64,000 bases of DNA from Lichenihabitans sp965277635 (GTDB lineage: Bacteria > Pseudomonadota > Alphaproteobacteria > Rhizobiales > Beijerinckiaceae), in contig CBDIDE010000002.1 of assembly GCA_965277635.1 (NCBI GenBank), positions 5,146,001 through 5,210,000 on the forward strand, in the 5' to 3' direction. Shown piece after piece: positions 17,624 through 25,737 of this stretch. The translations under genes were made by a program, and so were the position numbers. Numbering within the stretch: position 1 is the first letter of the stretch; each line of letters starts with the position of its first letter. The notes below the pieces were generated by a model, which worked only from the letters and a program-made list of their open reading frames with translations, did not search any database and was not told the DNA's origin.

Positions 17624-18253
17624 ATGACGGTCGAGCTGGATCACATTCTCTTTGCCACACCCGACCTCGATGCCGGGTCGGCGCTCCTCGCGCGACTGAC
17701 GGGCGTGGCTCCGGCACGCGGCGGCTCGCATGCCGGCTTCGGCACCCGCAACAGCCTCGTCGGGCTCGACGGCAAGCGCTACCTCGAGGTCATCGCGCCC
17801 GACCCCGACCAGACCACGATCGGCGAGCGGGCCGCCGCCATCGCGGCGCTTCCCCATCCCGGCCTCATGACCTTCGCGGTCAGGACCGACGATATGGATG
17901 GCTACCGGAGGGCGGGGGAGCGAGCCGGCTTCAGCATGCGGGGACCGATCGATATGGGCCGCACCCGGCTCGACGGCGTGCGGCTCGACTGGACCTGCCT
18001 CTATATCGACCTCCCGGATTACGGTGACCTCATCCCCTTCGCCATCGATTGGCAAGGATCGCCACATCCCTCCGAGGTGGTGCCGCAAGGCCTCGGACTC
18101 GTGCGCTTCGAGGTGCTCCATCCCGACCCCGGACCGCTGCGGCGCATCTACGCGGCGCTCGGCATCAGGATCGAGGTCGTGCGCGCCGCCCGTCCCGACC
18201 TGCGCGCCGTCCTCTCGACGCCGCAGGGCGACGTCACGCTGCTCGGCGCCTGA
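17624..18253 (+). CDS. Glyoxalase-like (VOC superfamily) protein
   Basis: 209-residue soluble protein. MTVELDHILFATPDLDAGSALLARLTGVAPARGGSHAGFGTRNSLVGLDGKRYLEVIAPDPDQ matches the glyoxalase-like domain in which His (LDHILFATPDL) and Glu (YLEVIAPD) are usual metal ligands. A second half-module follows (GLGLVRFEVLHPDPGPLRRIYAALGI). ATG 17624 has GCGAGGA upstream. VOC proteins include isomerases, dioxygenases and resistance proteins; the reaction here is unknown but probably metabolic, given the operon. Confidence 0.82.
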   Translation: MTVELDHILFATPDLDAGSALLARLTGVAPARGGSHAGFGTRNSLVGLDGKRYLEVIAPDPDQTTIGERAAAIAALPHPGLMTFAVRTDDMDGYRRAGERAGFSMRGPIDMGRTRLDGVRLDWTCLYIDLPDYGDLIPFAIDWQGSPHPSEVVPQGLGLVRFEVLHPDPGPLRRIYAALGIRIEVVRAARPDLRAVLSTPQGDVTLLGA

Positions 18254-18284
18254 CGGCCGGGCGAACAGAACCAGGGAGTCTCGA

Positions 18285-19298
18285 TTGCGCGCGCTCGTCC
18301 TCGAAAGCCACGGCGGCCTCGACCGGCTCGTCTATCGCCCGGACCATGCCGACCCCGTGATCGGACCCGGCGACGTGCTGCTGCGCATGCGCGCCTGCGC
18401 GCTGAACTTCCACGATGTCTTCACCCGCAACGGCATGCCGGGCATTAGGGTGCCGCTGCCGCTGATCCTCGGCATCGACGTGGCGGGCGAGATCGTCGAG
18501 GTCGGGTCCGACGTCGAGGGCTTCAAGGCCGGTGACCGGGTGCTGGTCGACCCGATCGACCGCGTCAAGGGCGGCCTCCTCGGCGAGACCTTCGACGGCG
18601 GCCTGGCCGAGCTGGTGCGCGTGCCGGCTCATATGCTGGTGCGGCTCGACGCGGCTATCGGCTTCGCCGAGGCCGCCGCGCTGCCGGTCGCCTACGGCAC
18701 CGCCTATCGGATGATGCTGACCCGCGGCCGCATTCAGCCGGGCGAGACCGTGCTGATTTTGGGAGCCTCGGGCGGGGTCGGCACCTGCTGCGTGCAGCTC
18801 GCCAAGCAAGCCGGCGCCACCGTCATCGCCTGCGCCTCCTCCGAGGACAAGCTCGAGCGGCTGAAGGCGCTCGGCGCCGACCACGGCATCAACTATGCGA
18901 GCGGTGACTGGGTGGCCGAATGCCACAAGCGTTTCGGCAAGCCGCGCGTGTCGCGCCAGAACGAAGGCGGCGTCGACGTCGTGGTCAATTTCACCGGCGG
19001 CGACACCTGGACGCAATCGCTGCGGGTGCTGCGCCGCGACGGGCGGCTGCTGACCTGCGGCGCCACCGCCGGCTACGACCCCAAGGAGGACATCCGCTAC
19101 ATCTGGACCTTCGAGCTCAACATCATCGGCTCGAACGGCTGGTCGCGCGAGGACGTGGAGGCCCTGCTTGGCCTTGTGCGCTCCGGCTCGCTCAAGCCCG
19201 TGATCCACCCGCAGCGCTTCTCCATCGAGCAAGGCCGCGAGGCGATGCGCTTGCTCGACGAACGGCAGGTGTTCGGGAAGGTGGTGGTGGAGGGGTGA
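18285..19298 (+). CDS. Medium-chain dehydrogenase/reductase (quinone oxidoreductase-like)
   Basis: 337-residue NAD(P)H-dependent oxidoreductase. The N-terminal GroES-like domain (MRACALNFHDVFTRNGMPGIRVPLPLILGIDVAGEIVEVGSDVEGFKAGDRVLV) is followed by a Rossmann domain with GASGGVGTCCVQLAKQAGATVIACASSEDKLERLKALGADHGINY. The start is TTG 18285, with AGGGAG 7 bases upstream. The longer open frame overlaps the previous gene and lacks similarity there. Last gene of the transport operon, and likely reduces an enone, quinone or alcohol/aldehyde of the imported compound's pathway. Confidence 0.88.
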   Translation: MRALVLESHGGLDRLVYRPDHADPVIGPGDVLLRMRACALNFHDVFTRNGMPGIRVPLPLILGIDVAGEIVEVGSDVEGFKAGDRVLVDPIDRVKGGLLGETFDGGLAELVRVPAHMLVRLDAAIGFAEAAALPVAYGTAYRMMLTRGRIQPGETVLILGASGGVGTCCVQLAKQAGATVIACASSEDKLERLKALGADHGINYASGDWVAECHKRFGKPRVSRQNEGGVDVVVNFTGGDTWTQSLRVLRRDGRLLTCGATAGYDPKEDIRYIWTFELNIIGSNGWSREDVEALLGLVRSGSLKPVIHPQRFSIEQGREAMRLLDERQVFGKVVVEG

Positions 19299-19364
19299 TG
19301 GAGAAGATGCGTATGGCTTTGCCGCGGCGGGACCCCAAAAGACTGCAGCAATCCGCGTCTTGGG

Positions 19365-19943
19365 CTATTGAATTCCGATCATCCGCCCGATCAGGCTGGC
19401 CAGCGGCTCTTCGTTGCCGGTGAAGCTGTCGGTCATGGCCTGCAACATGGCGTCAGGCTGCATCCGGTCGAGGGCAGCGGGATGCCCAGCTCGCGTTGCG
19501 AGCAAGGTGAAAAAGGTCAGTTGCGCACGGCCGTTGCCTTCGCGAAAACAATGGATCGCGTTGAGTTCCGCCAAGAGGCGCGCTGCGCCCTTCGCGAAAT
19601 CCCGCGTGGACCGGTGACGCAGGTAGTTGTCAGCCTGTAATCGCTCGAACAGACGGCGCATCGCTGCGTCGATGTGCTCGGGATAGCAGAACATATTGCC
19701 GCCTTTGGAGATGCGCACCGTCCGCGGCTTACCGGCCCAGGCGAACACGTCCTGGAAAAGATGGCGGTGGATGGCCCGGTAATGAGCGTAGCCGAAGCGG
19801 CCGGTCGGGATGGGCTCTTGGGCGCGCTGTGCCGTGATCAACGTCTCGTACGCGTCAAGCTGGGCTCGGTCGCGGATGTCGAGACGGTTCCTCAGAACGG
19901 TGCTGTCGGGGTAGGAATATGGATCGGGACCACTTTCGTACAT
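19365..19943 (-). CDS. Fic/DOC family protein (toxin of a Fic/VbhA-type pair)
   Basis: 192-residue Fic protein, a family that transfers AMP or other nucleotides to target proteins. The Fic core is present from IPTGRFGYAHYRAIHRHLFQDVFAWAGKPRTVRISKGGNMFCYPEHI (beta-flap region) to the active motif HCFREGNGRAQL. Compared with the canonical HxFx(D/E)GNGRxxR, the final Arg is Leu; that Arg normally contacts ATP phosphates, so activity may be altered or lost. Eleven bases after the antitoxin-like gene and probably co-transcribed. It lies as a two-gene unit between metabolic genes. Confidence 0.88.
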   Translation of the reverse strand: MYESGPDPYSYPDSTVLRNRLDIRDRAQLDAYETLITAQRAQEPIPTGRFGYAHYRAIHRHLFQDVFAWAGKPRTVRISKGGNMFCYPEHIDAAMRRLFERLQADNYLRHRSTRDFAKGAARLLAELNAIHCFREGNGRAQLTFFTLLATRAGHPAALDRMQPDAMLQAMTDSFTGNEEPLASLIGRMIGIQ

Positions 19944-19954
19944 CGGCCTTTAGG

Positions 19955-20161
19955 CTAGCTCGTCGGTGCGAACCGCCTCATGATGGCGGCCCGGCGATCG
20001 GCTGCGCTGAGACCGTCACGCTCGAACTGGTCAAGCATCGACCGCATATCGGCGGTCAAGTGGATCCCCTCCACCGCGCTGATCCGCTCGAAGCGGTCGC
20101 GGCCCAAAACGAACTGTCTCGTATCTGACGACCGGGCCTTTGGAGATGAAGCGCTTTTCAT
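19955..20161 (-). CDS. VbhA-type Fic antitoxin
   Basis: 68-residue small protein directly upstream of the Fic gene. The segment RISAVEGIHLTADMRSMLDQFERDGLSAADRRAAIMRRF matches the three-helix VbhA antitoxin fold, in which the inhibitory Glu of the (S/T)xxxE(G/N) motif blocks ATP binding in Fic. Here Glu-Gly is present (SAVEG), but the residue four before Glu is Ile, with Ser at -3, a small deviation. ATG 20161 is preferred; upstream extension to 20251 has no similarity. Confidence 0.78.
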   Translation of the reverse strand: MKSASSPKARSSDTRQFVLGRDRFERISAVEGIHLTADMRSMLDQFERDGLSAADRRAAIMRRFAPTS

Positions 20162-20247
20162 AGATTCTATCTTATCACATCCGGCACCGCCCCTCGCAGA
20201 TAAAAGGCGCAGCACAAGGAACGTCGTGTAGGTCGAGGGGCCCCCTC

Positions 20248-21768
20248 TCACCTCCGCTCCCCTTTCGCCCTCCTCTCCGCCGCGATGTGCTCGGCCTCCT
20301 CGGTCAGGCGCTTGCGGTCGGGCTTGTTGGTCGAGGCCAGCGGGATGGCGTCGCGGAACGCGACGAAGCGCGGATGGGCGAAGGCCGGGCCGTTCGCGAT
20401 CGTGAAGCGCTTGACCTCGGCCTCGGTCACGGCCTCGTTCTGGCGCACCACGAAGGCGAAGGGCAAGGCGCCCTTGATCTCGTCGGGCACCGGCACGACG
20501 GCCGCCTGCTGCACGCCCGGCATGCGCTCGACGAGCTTCTCGACCTCGCCGGGCCAGACATTCTCGCCGCCGACCACGAACATGTCGTCGGCCCGGCCGA
20601 GGAAGTAGAAGAAGCCGTTCGGGTCGCGCCGCATGATGTCGCCGGAGCGATACCAGCCGTCGATCATCACCTCGGCGGTCTTGGCGGCCAAGTTGGCGTA
20701 GCCCTCCATCAGCATGGGGCTCGTCATGTAGAGCACGCCCTCGTCCTGGCTCGGCCCCTCGCGCAGTTCAGCTTGGGTTCCCGGCACCGGATAACCGCAG
20801 GCCAAGGCCGGCCGCGGGATGCCGGCCGGATGCGGTCCGAAGGGCGTCGGGCCACCCTCGGTCGTGCCGTAGCTGTTGTTGATGGCGGCCTTCGGGAACA
20901 GCGCCTGCACCTTGTCGATCAGCGCCTGGGTCAGCGGCGCCGAGCCCATGGTGACGTTGGTGACCGAGGAGAAATCGAGCGTGCCCAGGAGGTCGCGCTC
21001 ACGCGCGACCAGCGCCAGCATGGTCGGCACCGAGGTGAGCCAGGTGACCCGGAAGCGCTCGATGGCCTGGGCATAGAGCCTGGCGTCGAAGGCCGGCAGC
21101 AGCACGATGCTGGCGCCGGCCGAAAGCGCGCCCTTGATGCTGATCGTGGCGTTCATGTGGAACATCGGCGCGCCGACGATGTAGCGATGGTGCGAGCGGT
21201 CGCCGTAGAGCTCGGCCATCATCTCGAGCGACCAGCGTTGCGAATCGTGCGACAGCAGCACGCCCTTGGGGCGGCCGGTCGAGCCTGAGGTGTAGAGGAT
21301 CATCGCGAGCTCGCGCCCGTCGGGCTCGATCGTCTCGAACGGCCCGGGGTCGAGCAGCGCCGCATAGCCGCCGGGAGTGTCGAAATCGATGCGGTCGAGC
21401 CCCGCCGGCACGAGGTCGCCTCGCTCGCGGTCGTGGAAGACGGCGCGCAGGTCCGCGTCCCCCACAATATGGTCGATCGTCTCGCGGGACAGCTTGAACG
21501 AGATCGGCACCACGACGAGCCCGGCCCGCATCGCGCCGAAATAGGCGGCGAGCAGCTCGGTGCGGTTCAGCGACAGGATGCCGACCCGATCGCCCCGCCT
21601 GAGCCCCCGCTTCAGCAGGCCGCGCGCCACCGCATCGCATTCGGCGTCGAAGGCCGCATAGGTGATCTCGCGCGGCGCCTCCGGCCAGGCGAGATCGACG
21701 ATCGCGACCTTGTTGGGACGGATCGTGGCATCGAAGCAGCGTCCGAGGTTGCGGGACGGCAGACTCAT
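20248..21768 (-). CDS. AMP-binding acyl-CoA synthetase
   Basis: 506-residue ANL-family ligase. Motifs: ILYTSGSTGRPKGVLLSHDS (P-loop), NNSYGTTEGGP, YRSGDIMRRDPNGFFYFLGRADDMFVVGGENVWPGEVEKLVERMPGV (hinge), and STNKPDRKRLTEEA with the likely catalytic lysine. ATG 21768 gives a normal length. The open frame continues upstream into the GST gene, but that part is out of frame with the GST. Substrate is probably a medium/long-chain or aromatic acid; its closeness to the transporter operon suggests a shared pathway, though it lies on the opposite strand. Confidence 0.9.
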   Translation of the reverse strand: MSLPSRNLGRCFDATIRPNKVAIVDLAWPEAPREITYAAFDAECDAVARGLLKRGLRRGDRVGILSLNRTELLAAYFGAMRAGLVVVPISFKLSRETIDHIVGDADLRAVFHDRERGDLVPAGLDRIDFDTPGGYAALLDPGPFETIEPDGRELAMILYTSGSTGRPKGVLLSHDSQRWSLEMMAELYGDRSHHRYIVGAPMFHMNATISIKGALSAGASIVLLPAFDARLYAQAIERFRVTWLTSVPTMLALVARERDLLGTLDFSSVTNVTMGSAPLTQALIDKVQALFPKAAINNSYGTTEGGPTPFGPHPAGIPRPALACGYPVPGTQAELREGPSQDEGVLYMTSPMLMEGYANLAAKTAEVMIDGWYRSGDIMRRDPNGFFYFLGRADDMFVVGGENVWPGEVEKLVERMPGVQQAAVVPVPDEIKGALPFAFVVRQNEAVTEAEVKRFTIANGPAFAHPRFVAFRDAIPLASTNKPDRKRLTEEAEHIAAERRAKGERR

Positions 21769-21806
21769 CGGAACGGCTCCGGCGGAAGGGATTGGCTGGC
21801 CGATCC

Positions 21807-22511
21807 TCACGGCCGCTTGGGGATCTCGAGCCCGCGTTGCACCGCGGGACGGGCGAGGCCGCGCTCGAGCCAGGCCGGCACGCGCTCCAGCCGATCGAAC
21901 TCCACGAGGTCTCCGGCGCCATAGAAGCCGACGAGGTTGCGCACCCAGCCCAGCATGGAGATGTCGGCGATCGTATAGTCCTCGCCCATGATCCATCGGC
22001 GGCCGTCGAGGCGCGTCTCCAGCACGCCGAGCAGCCGCTTCGTCTCGTCGCGGTAGCGGTTGAGCGGCCGCTTGTCGGCGATCTCCCGGCCTGCGAACTT
22101 GTGGAAAAAGCCGACCTGCCCGAACATCGGACCGATCGACGCCATCTGGAAGAAGACCCAGGCGAGGGTCTCGTAGCGCTGCGCCTTGTCGGCGGGCAGC
22201 AACTTGCCGGCCTTCTCGGCGAGATAGAGAAGGATCGCACCCGATTCGAAGAGGCCGATCGGCTTGCCGCCCGGGCCGTCCGGATCGATGATCGCCGGGA
22301 TCTTGCCGTTCGGATTGAGCGACAGGAACTCGGGCGTCCAGGTCTCGTTCGCGCCGATGTCGATCGCATGCGGCTCGTAGGACAGCCCCATCTCCTCGAG
22401 CGCGATCGACACCTTGACGCCGTTCGGCGTCGGCCAGGAATAGAGCTGGAGGCGATCGGGGTGCTTGGGCGGCCAGCGCTTGGTGATCGGAAAGGCGGAT
22501 AGATCCGGCAT
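21807..22511 (-). CDS. Glutathione S-transferase family protein (YfcG/YghU, nu class)
   Basis: 234-residue GST. The N-terminal thioredoxin-like domain LYSWPTPNGVKVSIALEEMGLSYEPHAIDIGANETWTPEFLSLNPNGKIPAIIDPDGPGGKPIGLFESGAILLYLAEKAGKLLP fits the nu-class disulfide-bond reductases YfcG/YghU (NPNGKIPA and FESGAILLYLAE bind glutathione). The C-terminal helical domain includes MGEDYTIADISMLGWVRNLVGFYGAGDL. ATG 22511 has CAGGAG 6 bases upstream; ATG 22535 is less well placed. It lies just upstream of the acyl-CoA synthetase on the same strand. Confidence 0.9.
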   Translation of the reverse strand: MPDLSAFPITKRWPPKHPDRLQLYSWPTPNGVKVSIALEEMGLSYEPHAIDIGANETWTPEFLSLNPNGKIPAIIDPDGPGGKPIGLFESGAILLYLAEKAGKLLPADKAQRYETLAWVFFQMASIGPMFGQVGFFHKFAGREIADKRPLNRYRDETKRLLGVLETRLDGRRWIMGEDYTIADISMLGWVRNLVGFYGAGDLVEFDRLERVPAWLERGLARPAVQRGLEIPKRP

Positions 22512-22668
22512 TCGAGGCTCCTGGAGATCCGCCACTCATACCATCGCGGCTCGGCCATTGCATGGCGACCAGCGGCGACCCGAATGGACGCTCGGGCGTT
22601 AGGATCCGAAGACCGTGGCGCCGAGTCGGCGGGCGCCCCGGTCTCCGAGTCCCGAAAGGACATATCTC

Positions 22669-23544
22669 ATGGCAGAGACACTCTCGGCCCGGTCCTCGGG
22701 CCAGTTCCGCATCGGCGGCGACCTTGCCGTCAACCGCCTGGGCTTCGGCGCCATGCGGATCACCGGCAAAGGCATCTGGGGCGATCCCGCCGACCCGGAG
22801 GCCGCCCGCGCTACGCTGCGCAAGGCGCGCGACCTCGGCATCACCCTCATCGACACGGCCGACAGCTACGGCCCCTTCGTCAGCGAGGATTTCATCCGCG
22901 AGGCGCTTCATCCCTACGACGGCCTGGCGATCGCCACCAAGGGCGCCTTGACGCGGCACGGCCCGGATATCTGGCAGGTCGTCGGCCGGCCCGAATATCT
23001 GCGCCAATGCGTGATGATGAGCCTGCGGCGGCTCAAGGTCGAGCGGATCGACCTGTGGCAATTGCACCGCATCGACCCGGCGGTGCCGCGCGACGAACAG
23101 TTCGGCGTGATGGCCGCGATGCAGAAGGAGGGGCTGATCCGCCATCTCGGCCTGAGCGAGGTCGGCGTCGAAGAGATCGAGGCTGCGGGACGGCACTTCA
23201 AGGTCACGACCGTGCAGAACGAATACAACCTCGTCACGCGCAAGAGCGAGGCCGTGCTCGACCATTGCGCGGCCAAAGGGATCGGCTTCATCCCTTGGTA
23301 TCCGCTCGCGGCCGGCACCCTGGCCAAGCCCGGCTCGGTCCTCTCCTCGATCGCCGGCAAGCTTGGAGCCACCTCACCCCAGGTGGCGCTTGCCTGGGTG
23401 CTGAAACGCTCGCCGGTGATGCTGCCGATCCCGGGAACCTCGAAGCCCGACCATCTCGCCGAGAATGTCGCCGCCGCCGCCCTCGCGCTGTCCGACGAGG
23501 AGTTCGGGGCCCTCGACGCGCAAGGCCGCGCCGCCGGACCGTGA
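22669..23544 (+). CDS. Aldo/keto reductase
   Basis: 291-residue NADPH-dependent TIM-barrel oxidoreductase. The catalytic tetrad is visible: Asp and Tyr in LIDTADSYGPFVSEDFIREAL, Lys in AIATKGALTRHG, His in DLWQLHRIDPAVP. The C-terminal cofactor motif is PVMLPIPGTSKPDHLAENVAAAAL. GAAAGGA precedes ATG 22669. Divergent from the GST gene with 157 bases between. It resembles bacterial AKRs of the YdbC/oxidoreductase type; substrate unknown. Confidence 0.92.
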   Translation: MAETLSARSSGQFRIGGDLAVNRLGFGAMRITGKGIWGDPADPEAARATLRKARDLGITLIDTADSYGPFVSEDFIREALHPYDGLAIATKGALTRHGPDIWQVVGRPEYLRQCVMMSLRRLKVERIDLWQLHRIDPAVPRDEQFGVMAAMQKEGLIRHLGLSEVGVEEIEAAGRHFKVTTVQNEYNLVTRKSEAVLDHCAAKGIGFIPWYPLAAGTLAKPGSVLSSIAGKLGATSPQVALAWVLKRSPVMLPIPGTSKPDHLAENVAAAALALSDEEFGALDAQGRAAGP

Positions 23545-23563
23545 CGCCGGCCGATCAGCCTGA

Positions 23564-24757
23564 TCAGACCGGCGCCAGAACGGAGGCGACCGCGGCGCCG
23601 ATCCAGTCGAGGCGCGCCGCCGGGATCAGCCCGTAATTGTAATAGTTGATGCTCTCGACTCCGGCTTCGGTCGCCGCCTTGGAGCGGAGGCAGAGGTCTT
23701 CGGCCGACGACATCTCCGGATAGAACACCCGGAACCCGGTGCCGAGAAATTTGTCCGGACCGATGGCGCGCCGACCCTCCGCGATCAGTGCCGAGACCTC
23801 GGCTGGCACCTTGTCGTAGGCGCATAGGATCAGCCCGTCGCATTCGGCGGTCGCTGCGGCCGGATCGCAGCCGCCGAGCCAGCCATTCTCGAGGTCGATA
23901 AGATAGACCTTCGTCGCCGGATCGGCCTCGGCCCGGATTTCGGCGATGAGCGTCGTGACGGGCTCGAAGCGCCACATCGCATAATCATAGACCTCGGGAT
24001 GCGGGCGGAACACGTCGAGCCCGGCCTGCGGGAACTCCGCCCAGCGGGCGGCGGGAACGGCGCGCTCGCAGGCCTCGACGATCCAGCCTTTCACCGTCGC
24101 CCGCGCTTTCTCCCCGTCGACACCGGCCTTGGCGGCGCGCGCCAGGCAGGCAGGGCAGAAGCAGAGCGACAGCAGGAAATCCTCCTCGGGCAGGAGGCCG
24201 ACGCCGTCCTTCTCGTGATGGAACCCGTGCGCGTAACCCATGAAGCCCGGGCTTTCGAGCTCGACCACGTCGGGCCTATAGCGCCGCGAGACATCGGCCA
24301 CGAGCGTGCGCACGTAGGCGCGGGCGTCGGGGTGAGACGGGCAGAGGCTGTAATGGTTGGGGTCGCCGAAGGCGTTGCGGGTGACGGCCTCGGGATGGAG
24401 CAGGCCGAGGCGCGTATTGTGCAGGCAGACCGTCCAGCACGACACGCGGAGCCCGCCCGCGTCGCGGCGGCGGACGAGATCGCCAAGGACATCGCCGCTC
24501 TCGGTCACGACCTGCGCCACCTGTGGCCGGATGGCGTGGTCGGTCCATCGGCCGGGGGTCGGCACGAAATAGATCGTTCCGTCCTCGGGAAAGTAGGATT
24601 TCCGCTTTGGGCTGCGCGGCTGCAGGAAGCGGCCGGCATGGTAGGAGGTCGCCAGGCTGATCGTGTCGAGCGAGGCCCGCGTGCCAAGATCGGCGATGAC
24701 GCGGTCGATGGTCAGGTCCTGGACGTCCCACGGGTAGGTCCACATCGACAGGTGCAT
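23564..24757 (-). CDS. Unrecognised protein encoded with a sugar ABC transporter
   Basis: 397-residue soluble protein without signal peptide. I do not recognise the family. It alternates short hydrophobic strands and helices as in a TIM barrel (SMWTYPWDVQDLTIDRVIADLGTRASLDTISLATSYHAGRFL ... YRPDVVELESPGFMGYAHGFHHEKDG ... LCFCPACLARAAKAG ... YLIDLENGWLGGCDP ... ESINYYNYGLIP). Conserved-looking acids (ELESPG, LENG) and the CFCPAC motif suggest a glycoside hydrolase-like enzyme with a metal or structural Cys site, but this is a guess. It ends the sugar transporter operon. ATG 24757 has GGAGAG upstream; ATG 24778 overlaps the permease stop. Confidence 0.7.
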   Translation of the reverse strand: MHLSMWTYPWDVQDLTIDRVIADLGTRASLDTISLATSYHAGRFLQPRSPKRKSYFPEDGTIYFVPTPGRWTDHAIRPQVAQVVTESGDVLGDLVRRRDAGGLRVSCWTVCLHNTRLGLLHPEAVTRNAFGDPNHYSLCPSHPDARAYVRTLVADVSRRYRPDVVELESPGFMGYAHGFHHEKDGVGLLPEEDFLLSLCFCPACLARAAKAGVDGEKARATVKGWIVEACERAVPAARWAEFPQAGLDVFRPHPEVYDYAMWRFEPVTTLIAEIRAEADPATKVYLIDLENGWLGGCDPAAATAECDGLILCAYDKVPAEVSALIAEGRRAIGPDKFLGTGFRVFYPEMSSAEDLCLRSKAATEAGVESINYYNYGLIPAARLDWIGAAVASVLAPV

Positions 24758-24774
24758 GGCGTGCTCTCCGGAAG

Positions 24775-25737
24775 TCATCGCCGCCGCGCCTCGCGCCCCG
24801 ACAGCAGCAGCAGTCCGAGGATCAGCGAGCCGAACAGGATGCTGCGCCAGCCGGGCGAGGCATTCACCACCGTGATGAGGCCGGTGATGGTGACGAGCAG
24901 CACGGCGCCGGGGATGGTCCCGGCATAGCCGCCGAGGCCGCCGAGGATCGAGGTCCCGCCAAGCACCACGGCCGCGATCGAGGTCAAGACGTAAGGGTCG
25001 CCGATCCCGACATAGCCCTGGCCGTTCATGCCGAGCGTCAGCACGCCGGTGAGCCCGGCCATGACGCCGCTCGCCGCATAGAGGGTGAGCGTGGTGGCGG
25101 GAACGTCGACGCCCGACAGGGCAGCGGCGAGCGGATTGGCGCCGAGCGCATAGACGCGGGCGCCAAAGCGGGTCCGCCGCAGCACCAGGATCGTGCCGAG
25201 AGACACGGCGATCCAGATCATGATGTCGACCGGCACGCCGCCCGGCCGGGCATTGCCGATGAAGGTCACGGCGGGATTGTGAGCCGAGACCGCGCTTCCG
25301 CCGGCGATCAGGATCAACACGCCCTGCAGCAAGGTCGCCATGGCGAGCGTCATGATCATCGGGTGGACGCGCAGGTAGACGACGCCCGCGCCGTTGACGA
25401 ACCCGATCAGGCCGGCGACAGCGAGGATCGCCGCGACGGCGACGATCCCGCTCGGGTCGAAGGACCACGTCATGAGCGGCAGGCCGACGGCGGTGACCGT
25501 GATGATGGCGCCGACCGACAGGTCGATGCCGCCGCCGATCATCACCAGCGTCTGGCCGGCCGCGACGATGCCGATCGCGGCCGCCAGTTCGAGCAGGTAG
25601 CGCAGATGGCCCACCGAGCCGAAGCCGCGGCTCGTCAGGCTCGCGACGATCCACACCGCCGCGACGATGAGGAGCGTGAGGAACGCCGGGTTGCCGAACA
25701 GGCGTACGACCCTGGTGGGCAAGGACGAGGCGGCCAT
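24775..25737 (-). CDS. Sugar ABC transporter permease (ribose/RbsC family), second
   Basis: 320-residue inner-membrane permease of the BPD_transp_2 type. RbsC-type motifs: AAGQTLVMIGGGIDLSVGAIITVTAV near residues 60-85 and the EAA-like GARVYALGANPLAAALSGVDVPATTLTLYAASGVMAGLTGVLTLGMNGQGYVGIGDPYVLTSIAAVVLGGTSILGG. ATG 25737 shares its A with the stop of the other permease (TGATG), showing translational coupling. Confidence 0.9.
   Translation of the reverse strand: MAASSLPTRVVRLFGNPAFLTLLIVAAVWIVASLTSRGFGSVGHLRYLLELAAAIGIVAAGQTLVMIGGGIDLSVGAIITVTAVGLPLMTWSFDPSGIVAVAAILAVAGLIGFVNGAGVVYLRVHPMIMTLAMATLLQGVLILIAGGSAVSAHNPAVTFIGNARPGGVPVDIMIWIAVSLGTILVLRRTRFGARVYALGANPLAAALSGVDVPATTLTLYAASGVMAGLTGVLTLGMNGQGYVGIGDPYVLTSIAAVVLGGTSILGGLGGYAGTIPGAVLLVTITGLITVVNASPGWRSILFGSLILGLLLLSGREARRR

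Noticed and set aside
20248..23265. 1005-residue minus-strand open frame
   Set aside because: Only residues from ATG 21768 onward (the acyl-CoA synthetase) show family similarity; the upstream part is antisense or out of frame with the GST and aldo/keto reductase genes.
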